Assembly (NCBI GenBank): GCA_019745575.1 | Contig: JAIETA010000189.1 | Coordinates: 1 to 34,546 of the forward strand | DNA length: 34,546 nt | Direction: 5' to 3' | Source: Reyranella sp. | GTDB lineage: Bacteria; Pseudomonadota; Alphaproteobacteria; Reyranellales; Reyranellaceae | Shown: piece after piece, positions 15,280 to 24,690 of the stretch | How positions within the stretch are numbered: the first letter of the stretch is position 1 | How the letters are laid out: the number at the start of each line of letters is the position of its first letter | Translations under genes and position numbers: made by a program | The notes under the pieces: generated by a model | Database searches by the model: none | What the model saw: the letters and a program-made list of their open reading frames with translations, nothing else | What the model was told of the DNA's origin: nothing

Positions 15280-16631
15280 TGCTGACCCGACTTCGAGACT
15301 GGTTGTTCGACTCGGGTGGTCCGACGCTTCTGCCCGAGCGCGTCCGGAACGCGATCCGCCAGCAGCAGGAACGCAGCGAGATCCTGATCGGCTGGATTCA
15401 GCTCGGCATCGTGGCGCTGATCACCGGCGTCTACCAAAGCACCCGCATGGCCGAAGGCCTGGTGCAGGACGACTACTCGCTCGAACTGCAGGTGCTGTTC
15501 ATCTACTCGGTGTTCTGCATCATTCGGATCGCACTGGCACATGCGAGGCTGCTCGCCGGCTGGATGCTCTATGTGTCGGTGATTGCCGACATCGCCCTGC
15601 TGATGGCGTTGATCTGGAGCTTCCACCTGAAATATGCGCAGCCGGCGGCCTTCTACCTGAAGGTTCCGACGCTTTTCTACGTCTTCCTGTTCATCGCCCT
15701 TCGCACCCTGCGCTTCGAGGCACGCTTCGTCGTCTTCACCGGCCTGGCCGCGGCGGCGGGTTGGGCCTACCTCACCTACTATGTCGCCTCGGGCGACGGC
15801 GGTCCGCCCAACAGGACGCGCAATTTCGTCGACTACATGACGTCCAACGCCCTGCTGCTGGGCGCCGAGATCGACAAGATCATTGCCATTCTGTTGGCGA
15901 CGGCGGTGCTGGCGCTGGCGATTTCGCGGGCCCGCCACCTGCTGGAGCGGTCGGTCAGCGAGGGCGCCGCGGCGCGCGATCTTTCGCGATTTTTCGATCC
16001 CGGGGTTGCTGCCCGAATCCGCGGCGCTGCGATGTCGATCAAGGCCGGTGAAGGAGAGCTGCGCGACGTCGCCATCCTGAATGTCGATTTGCGCGGTTTC
16101 ACCCGGCTGTCGACGGCGCTGGCGCCGGCCGAGGTGATGAAGGTGCTGCAGGACTACCAGGGACGTGTCTGCCCGCTGATCCAGAGCCATGGCGGCAGCA
16201 TCGACAAATTCCTGGGCGACGGCATCCTGGCCTCGTTCGGTGCGGTGGCCCCCTCGTCGACCGCCGCCGCCGATGCCCTGCGGGCCGCCGACGCCGTGAT
16301 GGCGGCGGCCGATAGCTGGATTGCCGAGCGTCGGGCCGCCGGCCAGCCGCCGCTCGAGATCGGGCTGGCGATCGCGTCGGGCCGGGTGGTTTTCGGCGCC
16401 GTCGGCGACGGCGAAAGGCTGGAATTCACCGTGATCGGCGACGCGGTGAATTTTGCGGCGAAACTGGAAAAGCACAACAAGGACGAGAGGACCCGGGCCC
16501 TCACGGACGCCGAAACCTACGACCTGGCCGTCCGGCAGGGCTATGTGCCACAGGCGGCGCGCGAGCGCCGGACAGGTCGGCGGGTGGGGGGTGTTACCGA
16601 TTCGGTCGATATTGTGGTTCTGGCGGCGTAA
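15279..16631 (+). CDS. Membrane-bound class III adenylate/guanylate cyclase
   Basis: A 450-residue protein. The N-terminal half has about six membrane helices between residues 30 and 215, and the C-terminal half is a class III cyclase domain. The two metal Asp are D270 (LNVDLRGFTRL) and D314 (KFLGDGILASFG). K310 and D388 (FTVIGDAVNFAAK) are the pair that favours ATP over GTP, so adenylate cyclase is the likelier activity. The transition-state Arg usually found four residues after the conserved Asn391 is Lys395, which may lower activity. The ATG overlaps the methyltransferase stop. The product cAMP could be read by the cyclic-nucleotide-binding protein at 3985, which is inference. Confidence 0.88.
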   Translation: MLTRLRDWLFDSGGPTLLPERVRNAIRQQQERSEILIGWIQLGIVALITGVYQSTRMAEGLVQDDYSLELQVLFIYSVFCIIRIALAHARLLAGWMLYVSVIADIALLMALIWSFHLKYAQPAAFYLKVPTLFYVFLFIALRTLRFEARFVVFTGLAAAAGWAYLTYYVASGDGGPPNRTRNFVDYMTSNALLLGAEIDKIIAILLATAVLALAISRARHLLERSVSEGAAARDLSRFFDPGVAARIRGAAMSIKAGEGELRDVAILNVDLRGFTRLSTALAPAEVMKVLQDYQGRVCPLIQSHGGSIDKFLGDGILASFGAVAPSSTAAADALRAADAVMAAADSWIAERRAAGQPPLEIGLAIASGRVVFGAVGDGERLEFTVIGDAVNFAAKLEKHNKDERTRALTDAETYDLAVRQGYVPQAARERRTGRRVGGVTDSVDIVVLAA

Positions 16632-16719
16632 AATGCCGGACGGCCGTTGCCTTGCCCTTTCCGTAATCGGAGCCTATGTAATTTGACGCATCCTGGAGAA
16701 GAGTTGGCGGAGCGCCATC

Positions 16720-17436
16720 GTGGGTAACAACTACGACATCATTCTCATCGGGCTGGTTGCAGTCTTCTTGATCCTGCGGCTGCGCTCCGTTCTCGGCAAG
16801 CGCACGGGCAACGAACGCCCGCCGGCGCGAGATCCCTTCGCGCCGCCACCGGCCGCGCCGCCGGCCGGCGATGCGCCGGCGCGCGGCGATAACGTCGTCC
16901 CCCTGCCGAACGCCGCCACGCCGGCGCCGCGTCCCTCGCTGGCGACGACCGGGCCGGGCGGCATCCGGGCGACCGTCATGCCGACGGCCACTGCAGGCGT
17001 TGCCGCCATCCGCGCCGCCGATCCCAACTTCGACCCGCTGGGCTTCTGCGGCGGCGCCCGGGCGGCGTTCACCGTCATCGTCGAGGCCTTTGCCAAGGGC
17101 GATGCCGCAGCTCTTCGGCCGCTGCTCGACGGCCCGACCTACGCGAGCTTCGAGGCGGCCATTCGCGGCCGCAGCGAACGCAACGAGAAGGCCGAGACCA
17201 CCCTGATCGGGTTCGAGGCCTCCGACATCTCGGCCGCCGAATTGCAGGGCACGCACGCCCTCGTCACCGTGCGGTTCGTCAGCGAACAGATCAACGTGGT
17301 GCGCAATGCCGAAGGCCAGATCGCCGACGGCAACCCCAACGAAGTACAGAAGGTCATCGATCTCTGGACATTCCGCCGCGATACCAAGTCGAGCGATCCC
17401 AACTGGTTGCTGACAAAGACTGAAAGCGAAGGCTGA
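16720..17436 (+). CDS. Tim44/TimA-like membrane-anchored protein
   Basis: A 238-residue protein starting at GTG after GGCGGAG. A single N-terminal membrane helix (YDIILIGLVAVFLILRLRSVL) and an Ala/Pro-rich linker precede the Tim44-like domain from about residue 95. That domain has FCGGARAAFTVIVEAFAKGD, LRPLLDGPTYASFEAAI and the C-terminal VIDLWTFRRD with NWLLTKTES. The alphaproteobacterial homologues are inner-membrane proteins distantly related to the mitochondrial import motor adaptor Tim44. The order Tim44-like then mltA is widely conserved in this class, and the mltA gene follows 16 bases after the stop. Confidence 0.9.
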   Translation: MGNNYDIILIGLVAVFLILRLRSVLGKRTGNERPPARDPFAPPPAAPPAGDAPARGDNVVPLPNAATPAPRPSLATTGPGGIRATVMPTATAGVAAIRAADPNFDPLGFCGGARAAFTVIVEAFAKGDAAALRPLLDGPTYASFEAAIRGRSERNEKAETTLIGFEASDISAAELQGTHALVTVRFVSEQINVVRNAEGQIADGNPNEVQKVIDLWTFRRDTKSSDPNWLLTKTESEG

Positions 17437-17452
17437 GGGAGGCTTTCCGAGC

Positions 17453-18556
17453 ATGCGCTGGAGCGTTCTGTCCGGTGGCGTGGCGTGGCTCGCCGCCGCC
17501 GGTCTCCTGTCTGCGTGCGCTGACGGCAGCAGCGGGGCGGCCGACAAGCGCGTCGCGATGGCCCCCATCTCTTTCAACGAGATTGCCGGCTGGGCCGACG
17601 ACAGGCACGCCGAAGCACTGGCCGCGTTCCGCCGGTCCTGCCCCCGGCTGACCGCCGGACCCGACACCAGGATCGCGACAGACGGCGGCGAGAAGACGAT
17701 CTCCGCTGCCGAATGGAAGCGCATCTGCGATACCGGCGGCGCGGTGAAGGCGGGCGACGCGCGCGCCGCCCGGCTGTTTTTCGAGTCGAATTTCCGTCCG
17801 CTGGTCGTTCAGTCGCCGGGCAAGTTCACCGGCTACTTCGAGCCCGAACTGCGCGGCAGCCGGGCGCCTTCGCGCCTGTTCACGGTGCCGGTCTATCGCC
17901 GGCCGCCCGACCTGTCCGACAAACCCTACCTGACCCGGTCCGAAATCGAACAGGGGGCGCTAAAAGGCAAGGGGCTCGAAGTCGCCTGGGTGCAGGATCC
18001 GGTCGGCCTGTTCGAAGTCCAGGTCCAGGGCAGCGGACGTGTCCAGCTGGCCGAAGGCGGGACGATGACCCTCGGCTTCGACGGCTCCAACAACCGGCCG
18101 TACACGGCGATCGGCAACACCCTGGTCGAGATGGGGGTGATGAAGAAGGACGACGTCACCTGGCCCGCGATCCGCGACTGGCTGAAGCGCAATCCGCAGC
18201 AGGCGCGCGACGTCATGCGCAAGAACGAGCGCTATATCTTCTTCAAGGACACCCGGGGCCAGGCCGCCGCCGGCGCCGAAGGCTCGCCACTCACCGCGCA
18301 GCGCAGTATGGCAGTCGACACCGCTTTCACACCGTTCGGCACGCCGATCTGGATCGACACCGCGCGACCGCTGGCACGCAAGCCGGGCGCCACCGAGCCC
18401 TATCGCCGCCTGATGATCGCCCAGGATGCCGGCGCCGCCATCAAGGGGCCGGCGCGCGGCGATGTCTTCTTTGGCAGCGGCGCGCAGGCCGCCGACTGGG
18501 CCGGCCGCATGAACAGCGGCGGCCGGGCCATCGTGCTGGTGCCCAACAAGAGCTGA
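17453..18556 (+). CDS. mltA: Membrane-bound lytic murein transglycosylase A
   Basis: A 367-residue lipoprotein. The signal ends in the lipobox LLSAC with Cys22. The MltA barrel is recognisable from GKFTGYFEPELRGSR, VPVYRRPPDL, and QVQGSGRVQLAEGG. The C-terminal 3D domain contains MAVDTAFTPFGTPIWI and the Asp-rich AQDAGAAIKGPARGDVFFG, where the catalytic Asp lies. It cleaves peptidoglycan glycan strands with 1,6-anhydro product formation, probably at the outer membrane. It follows the Tim44-like gene and converges on katG, with 11 bases between their stops. Confidence 0.94.
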   Translation: MRWSVLSGGVAWLAAAGLLSACADGSSGAADKRVAMAPISFNEIAGWADDRHAEALAAFRRSCPRLTAGPDTRIATDGGEKTISAAEWKRICDTGGAVKAGDARAARLFFESNFRPLVVQSPGKFTGYFEPELRGSRAPSRLFTVPVYRRPPDLSDKPYLTRSEIEQGALKGKGLEVAWVQDPVGLFEVQVQGSGRVQLAEGGTMTLGFDGSNNRPYTAIGNTLVEMGVMKKDDVTWPAIRDWLKRNPQQARDVMRKNERYIFFKDTRGQAAAGAEGSPLTAQRSMAVDTAFTPFGTPIWIDTARPLARKPGATEPYRRLMIAQDAGAAIKGPARGDVFFGSGAQAADWAGRMNSGGRAIVLVPNKS

Positions 18557-18567
18557 CGCCCCCGGGG

Positions 18568-20805
<2,238 letters not shown>

Positions 20806-20899
20806 TCAGACCGGCGCCTGGCCGATCACCATGAACGTCGCCGATGACAATTCGATCTCAGGACCAGCGAGCCACGAAGGCTGGCCTGAGGCTCTCTAA

Positions 20900-20928
20900 A
20901 AAGTATGTATTAGAACTATTCTAAACAA
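20900..20928 (-). promoter_or_regulatory. Possible katG promoter overlapping the operator
   Basis: Reverse-strand hexamers TTGTTT (20928-20923) and TACTTT (20905-20900) are 17 bases apart, each matching the sigma70 consensus at only three positions. The palindromic operator lies within the spacer and touches the -35, as expected for a repressed promoter. The leader to katG would be about 115 bases. Confidence 0.3.
20909..20925. promoter_or_regulatory. Fur-family (Irr/PerR-like) operator between katG and lutA
   Basis: TTAGAA-CTA-TTCTAA at 20910-20924 is a perfect inverted repeat with a three-base centre. With its flanks it matches the alphaproteobacterial iron-control element bound by Irr (TTTAGAA-N3-TTCTAAA) at all but one fixed position, and it also resembles PerR boxes. 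It stands out in an AT-rich island between divergent katG and lutA and could control both. Which Fur-family member binds cannot be read from the window. Confidence 0.6.
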
Positions 20929-20935
20929 GGGGTCG

Positions 20936-21769
20936 TTGCACCCTATTTTCGCGGCTGCCATCTTGTCCGCTGTGTCCAAGCCTCCCAGCCCCCCGATTCG
21001 TCCGCGCCGCGTCGCGCTTTTCGTCACCTGCCTGGTCGATCTGTTCCGGCCTTCCGTCGGCTTCGCTGCCGTCAAACTGCTCGAAGAGGCGGGCTGCGCG
21101 GTCGAGGTGCCCGCTGCGCAGGTCTGCTGCGGCCAGCCTGCCTACAACAGCGGCGACCGCAAGACGACCCGGGCCATCGCCGCGCAGGTCATCGACGCCT
21201 TCGAAGGCTATGACGCCGTCGTAGCGCCGTCGGGATCCTGCGGTGGCATGCTGAGCCACCACTATCCCGGCCTGTTCGACGACGATCCGGCGATGAAACT
21301 CAAAGCCGAGAACCTTGCCGAGCGAAGCTATGAGCTCATGGCGTTCCTTGTCGATGTCCTTGGTGTGAAGAAGGTTACCGCGCGCTATGACGGTGCCGTC
21401 ACCTATCACGACTCGTGCTCGGGCCTGCGCGAGCTCGGCGTCAAGGACCAGCCGCGCCATTTGCTCGGGTCCGTGGCCGGGTTGACGTTGCGGGAGATGA
21501 AGAGCCCGGAGGTGTGCTGCGGCTTCGGGGGCACGTTCTGTGTGAAATATCCTGAAATATCCAATGCCATGGTTGGCGAAAAATCAGCGGATATCGCCGC
21601 CGCCGGCGCCAGCACCCTCCTCGCAGGCGACCTTGGCTGCCTGATGAACATGGCCGGCAAGCTGCAGCGCGAAGGCAGCGCGGTGCAGGTGCGGCATGTC
21701 GCCGAGGTGCTGGCCGGCATGGGCGACCTGCCGGCCATCGGCGAGCCGGACAGCCGCGAGCCCGGCTGA
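20936..21769 (+). CDS. lutA: LutA/YkgE-type (Fe-S)-binding protein
   Basis: A protein of up to 277 residues with two CCG-type cysteine-rich domains: FVTCLVDLFRP and VCCGQPAYNSG in the first, and DSCSGLRELGV and EVCCGFGGTFCVKYPEIS in the second. These modules bind iron-sulfur clusters in LutA, GlpC and heterodisulfide reductase relatives. With LutB and LutC it should oxidise L-lactate to pyruvate. The start is uncertain: TTG at 20936 follows AAGGGG but lies only 11 bases after the operator, while an in-frame GTG at 20972 gives a more usual N-terminus without a ribosome site. The stop overlaps the lutB ATG by one base. Confidence 0.88.
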   Translation: MHPIFAAAILSAVSKPPSPPIRPRRVALFVTCLVDLFRPSVGFAAVKLLEEAGCAVEVPAAQVCCGQPAYNSGDRKTTRAIAAQVIDAFEGYDAVVAPSGSCGGMLSHHYPGLFDDDPAMKLKAENLAERSYELMAFLVDVLGVKKVTARYDGAVTYHDSCSGLRELGVKDQPRHLLGSVAGLTLREMKSPEVCCGFGGTFCVKYPEISNAMVGEKSADIAAAGASTLLAGDLGCLMNMAGKLQREGSAVQVRHVAEVLAGMGDLPAIGEPDSREPG

Positions 21770-23217
21770 TGGAGTCCACGGCCCGCGACTTCAAGCACAA
21801 TGTCGACCACGCCCTGGCCGACCCCAACCTCCAGGACTCGCTCAGCAAGCTCAAGGTCGGCTTTTCCGAGCGGCGGCGCCAGGCCGCCGAGCGCCTGCCC
21901 GAATTCGAGGCGTTGCGCGACCGCGCGCGCGACATCAAGAACCATGCGCTGGCCAATCTCGACTTCTACCTCGAAGAGTTCGAGCGCAAGGTCCTGGCAC
22001 TGGGCGGCCACGTCCATTGGGCGCCGACCGCCGCCGACGCGCGGCGCATCATCGCCGATCTCTGTCTCAGCGTCGGGGCCCGCACCGTCGCCAAGTCGAA
22101 GTCGATGGTGGCGGAGGAGATTGCGCTCAACGAGCATCTCGAGGCGATCGGCATCGCCCCCATCGAGACCGACCTCGGCGAATACATCATCCAGCTGCGC
22201 CACGAACCGCCCAGCCACATCATTGCGCCGGCCGTCCATCTGACCAAGGACCAGGTCGCCGACACCTTTCTCGAACATCACGCCAAACTCGGCTTCACCA
22301 AGCGTCTGACCGAGCGCAACGACCTGGTGGCCGAGGCCCGCCACGTGCTGCGCCAAAAGTTCCTCGACGCCGACGTCGGTCTCACCGGCGCCAACTTCCT
22401 CGTCGCCGAGACCGGCTCGTCGATGCTGATCACCAACGAGGGCAATGCCGACCTGTCCAACACGCTGCCGCGCATGCATATCGTGCTGGCCAGCATCGAG
22501 AAGGTGATCCCCACCCTCGAGGACGCGGCCGTCCTGCTGCGCGTGCTGGCACGCTCGGCCACCGGCCAGGAATCGTCGGCCTATACGACTCTCAACACCG
22601 GACCGAAGCGACCGGGCGATCTCGACGGGCCGGAGCAGTATCACGTCGTCATCCTCGACAACGGCCGCTCCAACGTGCTCGGCACCGACATGCAGGACAT
22701 GCTGCGCTGCATCCGCTGCGGCGCCTGCATGAACCACTGTCCGGTCTACGGCGCGATCGGCGGTCACGCCTATGGCTGGGTCTATCCCGGGCCGATCGGC
22801 GCCGTGCTGACGCCGCAGCTGATCGGCGTCGAGGAAGCGGGCAACCTGCCCAACGCCTCGACCTTCTGCGGCCGCTGCGAAAGCGTCTGCCCCGTGCGCA
22901 TCCCGCTGCCCAAGCTGATGCGCCACTGGCGCGAGCGCGAGTTCGAGCGCCACCTGACGCCGGCTGCGGTCCGCCGGGGATTGGCGCTGTGGAGCTTTAT
23001 CGCCCGCCGGCCGCGGCTCTATCGCGGGCTCACGGCGCTCGCCAACCGGATACTGGCGCTGTTCGGCCGCGCCGAGGGGCGCTACCGCGCCCTGCCCTTG
23101 GCATCGGGCTGGACGCGCTTTCGCGATTTCCCGGCGCCGCCAGCCGGCGGCACGTTTCATGCCCAGTGGACCAAGAGCCGGTCGGTCAAGAGCCCGTCAG
23201 CCCAGAGAAAGCCATGA
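21769..23217 (+). CDS. lutB: LutB/YkgF-type iron-sulfur protein
   Basis: A 482-residue protein. The N-terminal two thirds form an LUD-type domain (KSMVAEEIALNEHLEAIGI, TDLGEYIIQLR, GANFLVAETGSSMLITNEGN). A ferredoxin-like segment with two 4Fe-4S motifs follows: MLRCIRCGACMNHCPVYG and TFCGRCESVCPVRIPLPKL. This domain order is diagnostic of LutB/YkgF, the electron-transfer subunit of lactate utilisation. It starts one base inside the lutA stop and ends with an ATGA overlap into lutC, so the three genes form a translationally coupled operon. Confidence 0.95.
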   Translation: MESTARDFKHNVDHALADPNLQDSLSKLKVGFSERRRQAAERLPEFEALRDRARDIKNHALANLDFYLEEFERKVLALGGHVHWAPTAADARRIIADLCLSVGARTVAKSKSMVAEEIALNEHLEAIGIAPIETDLGEYIIQLRHEPPSHIIAPAVHLTKDQVADTFLEHHAKLGFTKRLTERNDLVAEARHVLRQKFLDADVGLTGANFLVAETGSSMLITNEGNADLSNTLPRMHIVLASIEKVIPTLEDAAVLLRVLARSATGQESSAYTTLNTGPKRPGDLDGPEQYHVVILDNGRSNVLGTDMQDMLRCIRCGACMNHCPVYGAIGGHAYGWVYPGPIGAVLTPQLIGVEEAGNLPNASTFCGRCESVCPVRIPLPKLMRHWREREFERHLTPAAVRRGLALWSFIARRPRLYRGLTALANRILALFGRAEGRYRALPLASGWTRFRDFPAPPAGGTFHAQWTKSRSVKSPSAQRKP

Positions 23218-23900
23218 GTGAATCGGCGGCAACGGCGCGTTCTCAGATTCTGAATAGCATCCGCCGGGCGCTGCGACGGGGCGAGATCTCGGGCGCCGAG
23301 CGGCAGGCGGTCGAGGCGCGGCTGGCAGCTCCACCGCGCGGACCGGCCGTGGCGCGCGCCCGGCTCGCCCAGCCGGAAAAGGTGGCGCTGTTCTGCCAGT
23401 GGGCCGAAGCCAACAACGCCACGGTGGCGCGCGTCGGTGCCGCGGCCGTGCCGGCCGAGATCATGGCGTATCTCGCGCGCAACAACCTGCCGACCGATGT
23501 GGCCATGGCGCCCTCGCCCCAGCTCGCGGACTACGACTGGGCGAGCCAGAAAATGCTGCGGCCGCGGCGCGGCCGCGGCGAGGCGAGCGACCAGGTGGCG
23601 ATCACCGGCGCCTTCGCCGCCATCGCCGAGACGGGCACGCTCGTCATGGCGTCCGGTCCCGAGCATCCGGTGACGCTGAACCTTCTGCCCGATACGCACA
23701 TCGTCGTGCTGCGTGAGGCCGACATCGTCGGCGGCTACGAGGAGGTCTGGGAGCGCCTGCGCGAGCGTTACGGCAAGAACCGCATGCCGCGCACGATCAA
23801 CACCATCACCGGGCCGTCGCGCACCGGCGACATCGAGCAGACCATCGAGCTCGGCGCCCATGGTCCGCGGCGCATGCACATCGTCGTGGTGCGGGAATGA
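23214..23900 (+). CDS. lutC: LutC/YkgG-type LUD-domain protein
   Basis: A 228-residue protein beginning at the ATG of the ATGA overlap with lutB; the reading frame extends far upstream but that part is antisense-frame noise over lutB. The LUD domain has VAITGAFAAIAETGTLVMAS, LNLLPDTHIVVLRE and the C-terminal TGPSRTGDIEQTIELGAHGP, typical of LutC/YkgG. It completes the LutABC complex for L-lactate oxidation. The operon shares its upstream region and possible operator with katG. Confidence 0.94.
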   Translation: MSESAATARSQILNSIRRALRRGEISGAERQAVEARLAAPPRGPAVARARLAQPEKVALFCQWAEANNATVARVGAAAVPAEIMAYLARNNLPTDVAMAPSPQLADYDWASQKMLRPRRGRGEASDQVAITGAFAAIAETGTLVMASGPEHPVTLNLLPDTHIVVLREADIVGGYEEVWERLRERYGKNRMPRTINTITGPSRTGDIEQTIELGAHGPRRMHIVVVRE

Positions 23901-23922
23901 CCGCCACGACACGGCGCGGCCG

Positions 23923-24690
23923 ATGACAGCGGCGGCCGGCGGCCCGCCGTCCGCCGAACCCCGCGGGGAGCTGCGCGTCGTCGGCACCAGCGTCGGGCGC
24001 GAGGTCGAGCTGCTGCTCGACCGCCTCGCCGGCGAGCTCGGACGCCGCGCGCCGCGCGTGCTGCAGGTCGGATCGCGAGCGTCGGTTTCGGATCGCAACG
24101 AGCGGAACTGGCGCAACCTGATCGCCAAGCGCTTCGGTCGGCGCGCCCGATTCGTCGGCCTCGACCTGCTGGACGGCACCAATGTCGACGTCGTGGGCGA
24201 CATCTGCAGCAGCCCGCGGACGCTGGCTGGCAAGCTCGGCCCGGACCCGTTCGACCTGGTCATCTGCTGCCACGTGCTGGAGCATACGCGCCATCCGGCA
24301 CGGGCGGCCGGCAACATCGAGCGCGTGCTGCGGCCTGGCGGTCTGGCCTACGTGGCGACGCCGTGGTCGCAAGCCTTCCACGCGACGCCCGACGACTATT
24401 GGCGCTTCTCGGTGCGTGGCCTGATGCTGATGTTCGGCAAACTCGAGGTCGTGTCGTCGTTCTACAGCGGCGGCGATGTCGGCCTCGACGTCGCCTACCG
24501 TGTCGTGCGCGACGGCAGGCCCGATCTCGATCCGCGGGCCGGCGCCGTCGAGCAGGGGCTGTTCCAGCTCGTCCTCGACCACGAGGACAACCGCGCCGTG
24601 CTGGCCCGCCAGGCCACCGAGCGGCTGCCGGTGTCGCGGACCTACCTGCCCACCCTGTTCGTGAACATCGTGGGTCAGCGCCGAGCTTAA
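23923..24690 (+). CDS. SAM-dependent methyltransferase (intact copy)
   Basis: A 255-residue methyltransferase of the Methyltransf_11/UbiE-like kind. The glycine loop region is RVLQVGSRASVSDRNERNW, which lacks the classic GxGxG. An Asp after strand 2 follows in FVGLDLLDGTNVDVVGD, then FDLVICCHVLEHTRHP (the VLEH post-strand motif) and ERVLRPGGLAYVATP. The substrate is unknown; the DDYWRFSVRGLMLMF segment is common in sugar- and surface-polymer-associated methyltransferases. The last 136 codons are repeated at 27488-27899. The gene ends 44 bases before a strong terminator, and the reading frame of an inserted transposase runs antisense through its 3' half. Confidence 0.85.
   Translation: MTAAAGGPPSAEPRGELRVVGTSVGREVELLLDRLAGELGRRAPRVLQVGSRASVSDRNERNWRNLIAKRFGRRARFVGLDLLDGTNVDVVGDICSSPRTLAGKLGPDPFDLVICCHVLEHTRHPARAAGNIERVLRPGGLAYVATPWSQAFHATPDDYWRFSVRGLMLMFGKLEVVSSFYSGGDVGLDVAYRVVRDGRPDLDPRAGAVEQGLFQLVLDHEDNRAVLARQATERLPVSRTYLPTLFVNIVGQRRA

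Noticed and set aside
16652..16680. Promoter for the Tim44-like gene (TTGCCC, 17 bases, TATGTA)
   Set aside because: Spacing is right, but the -10 matches at only three positions, so it is too weak to list.
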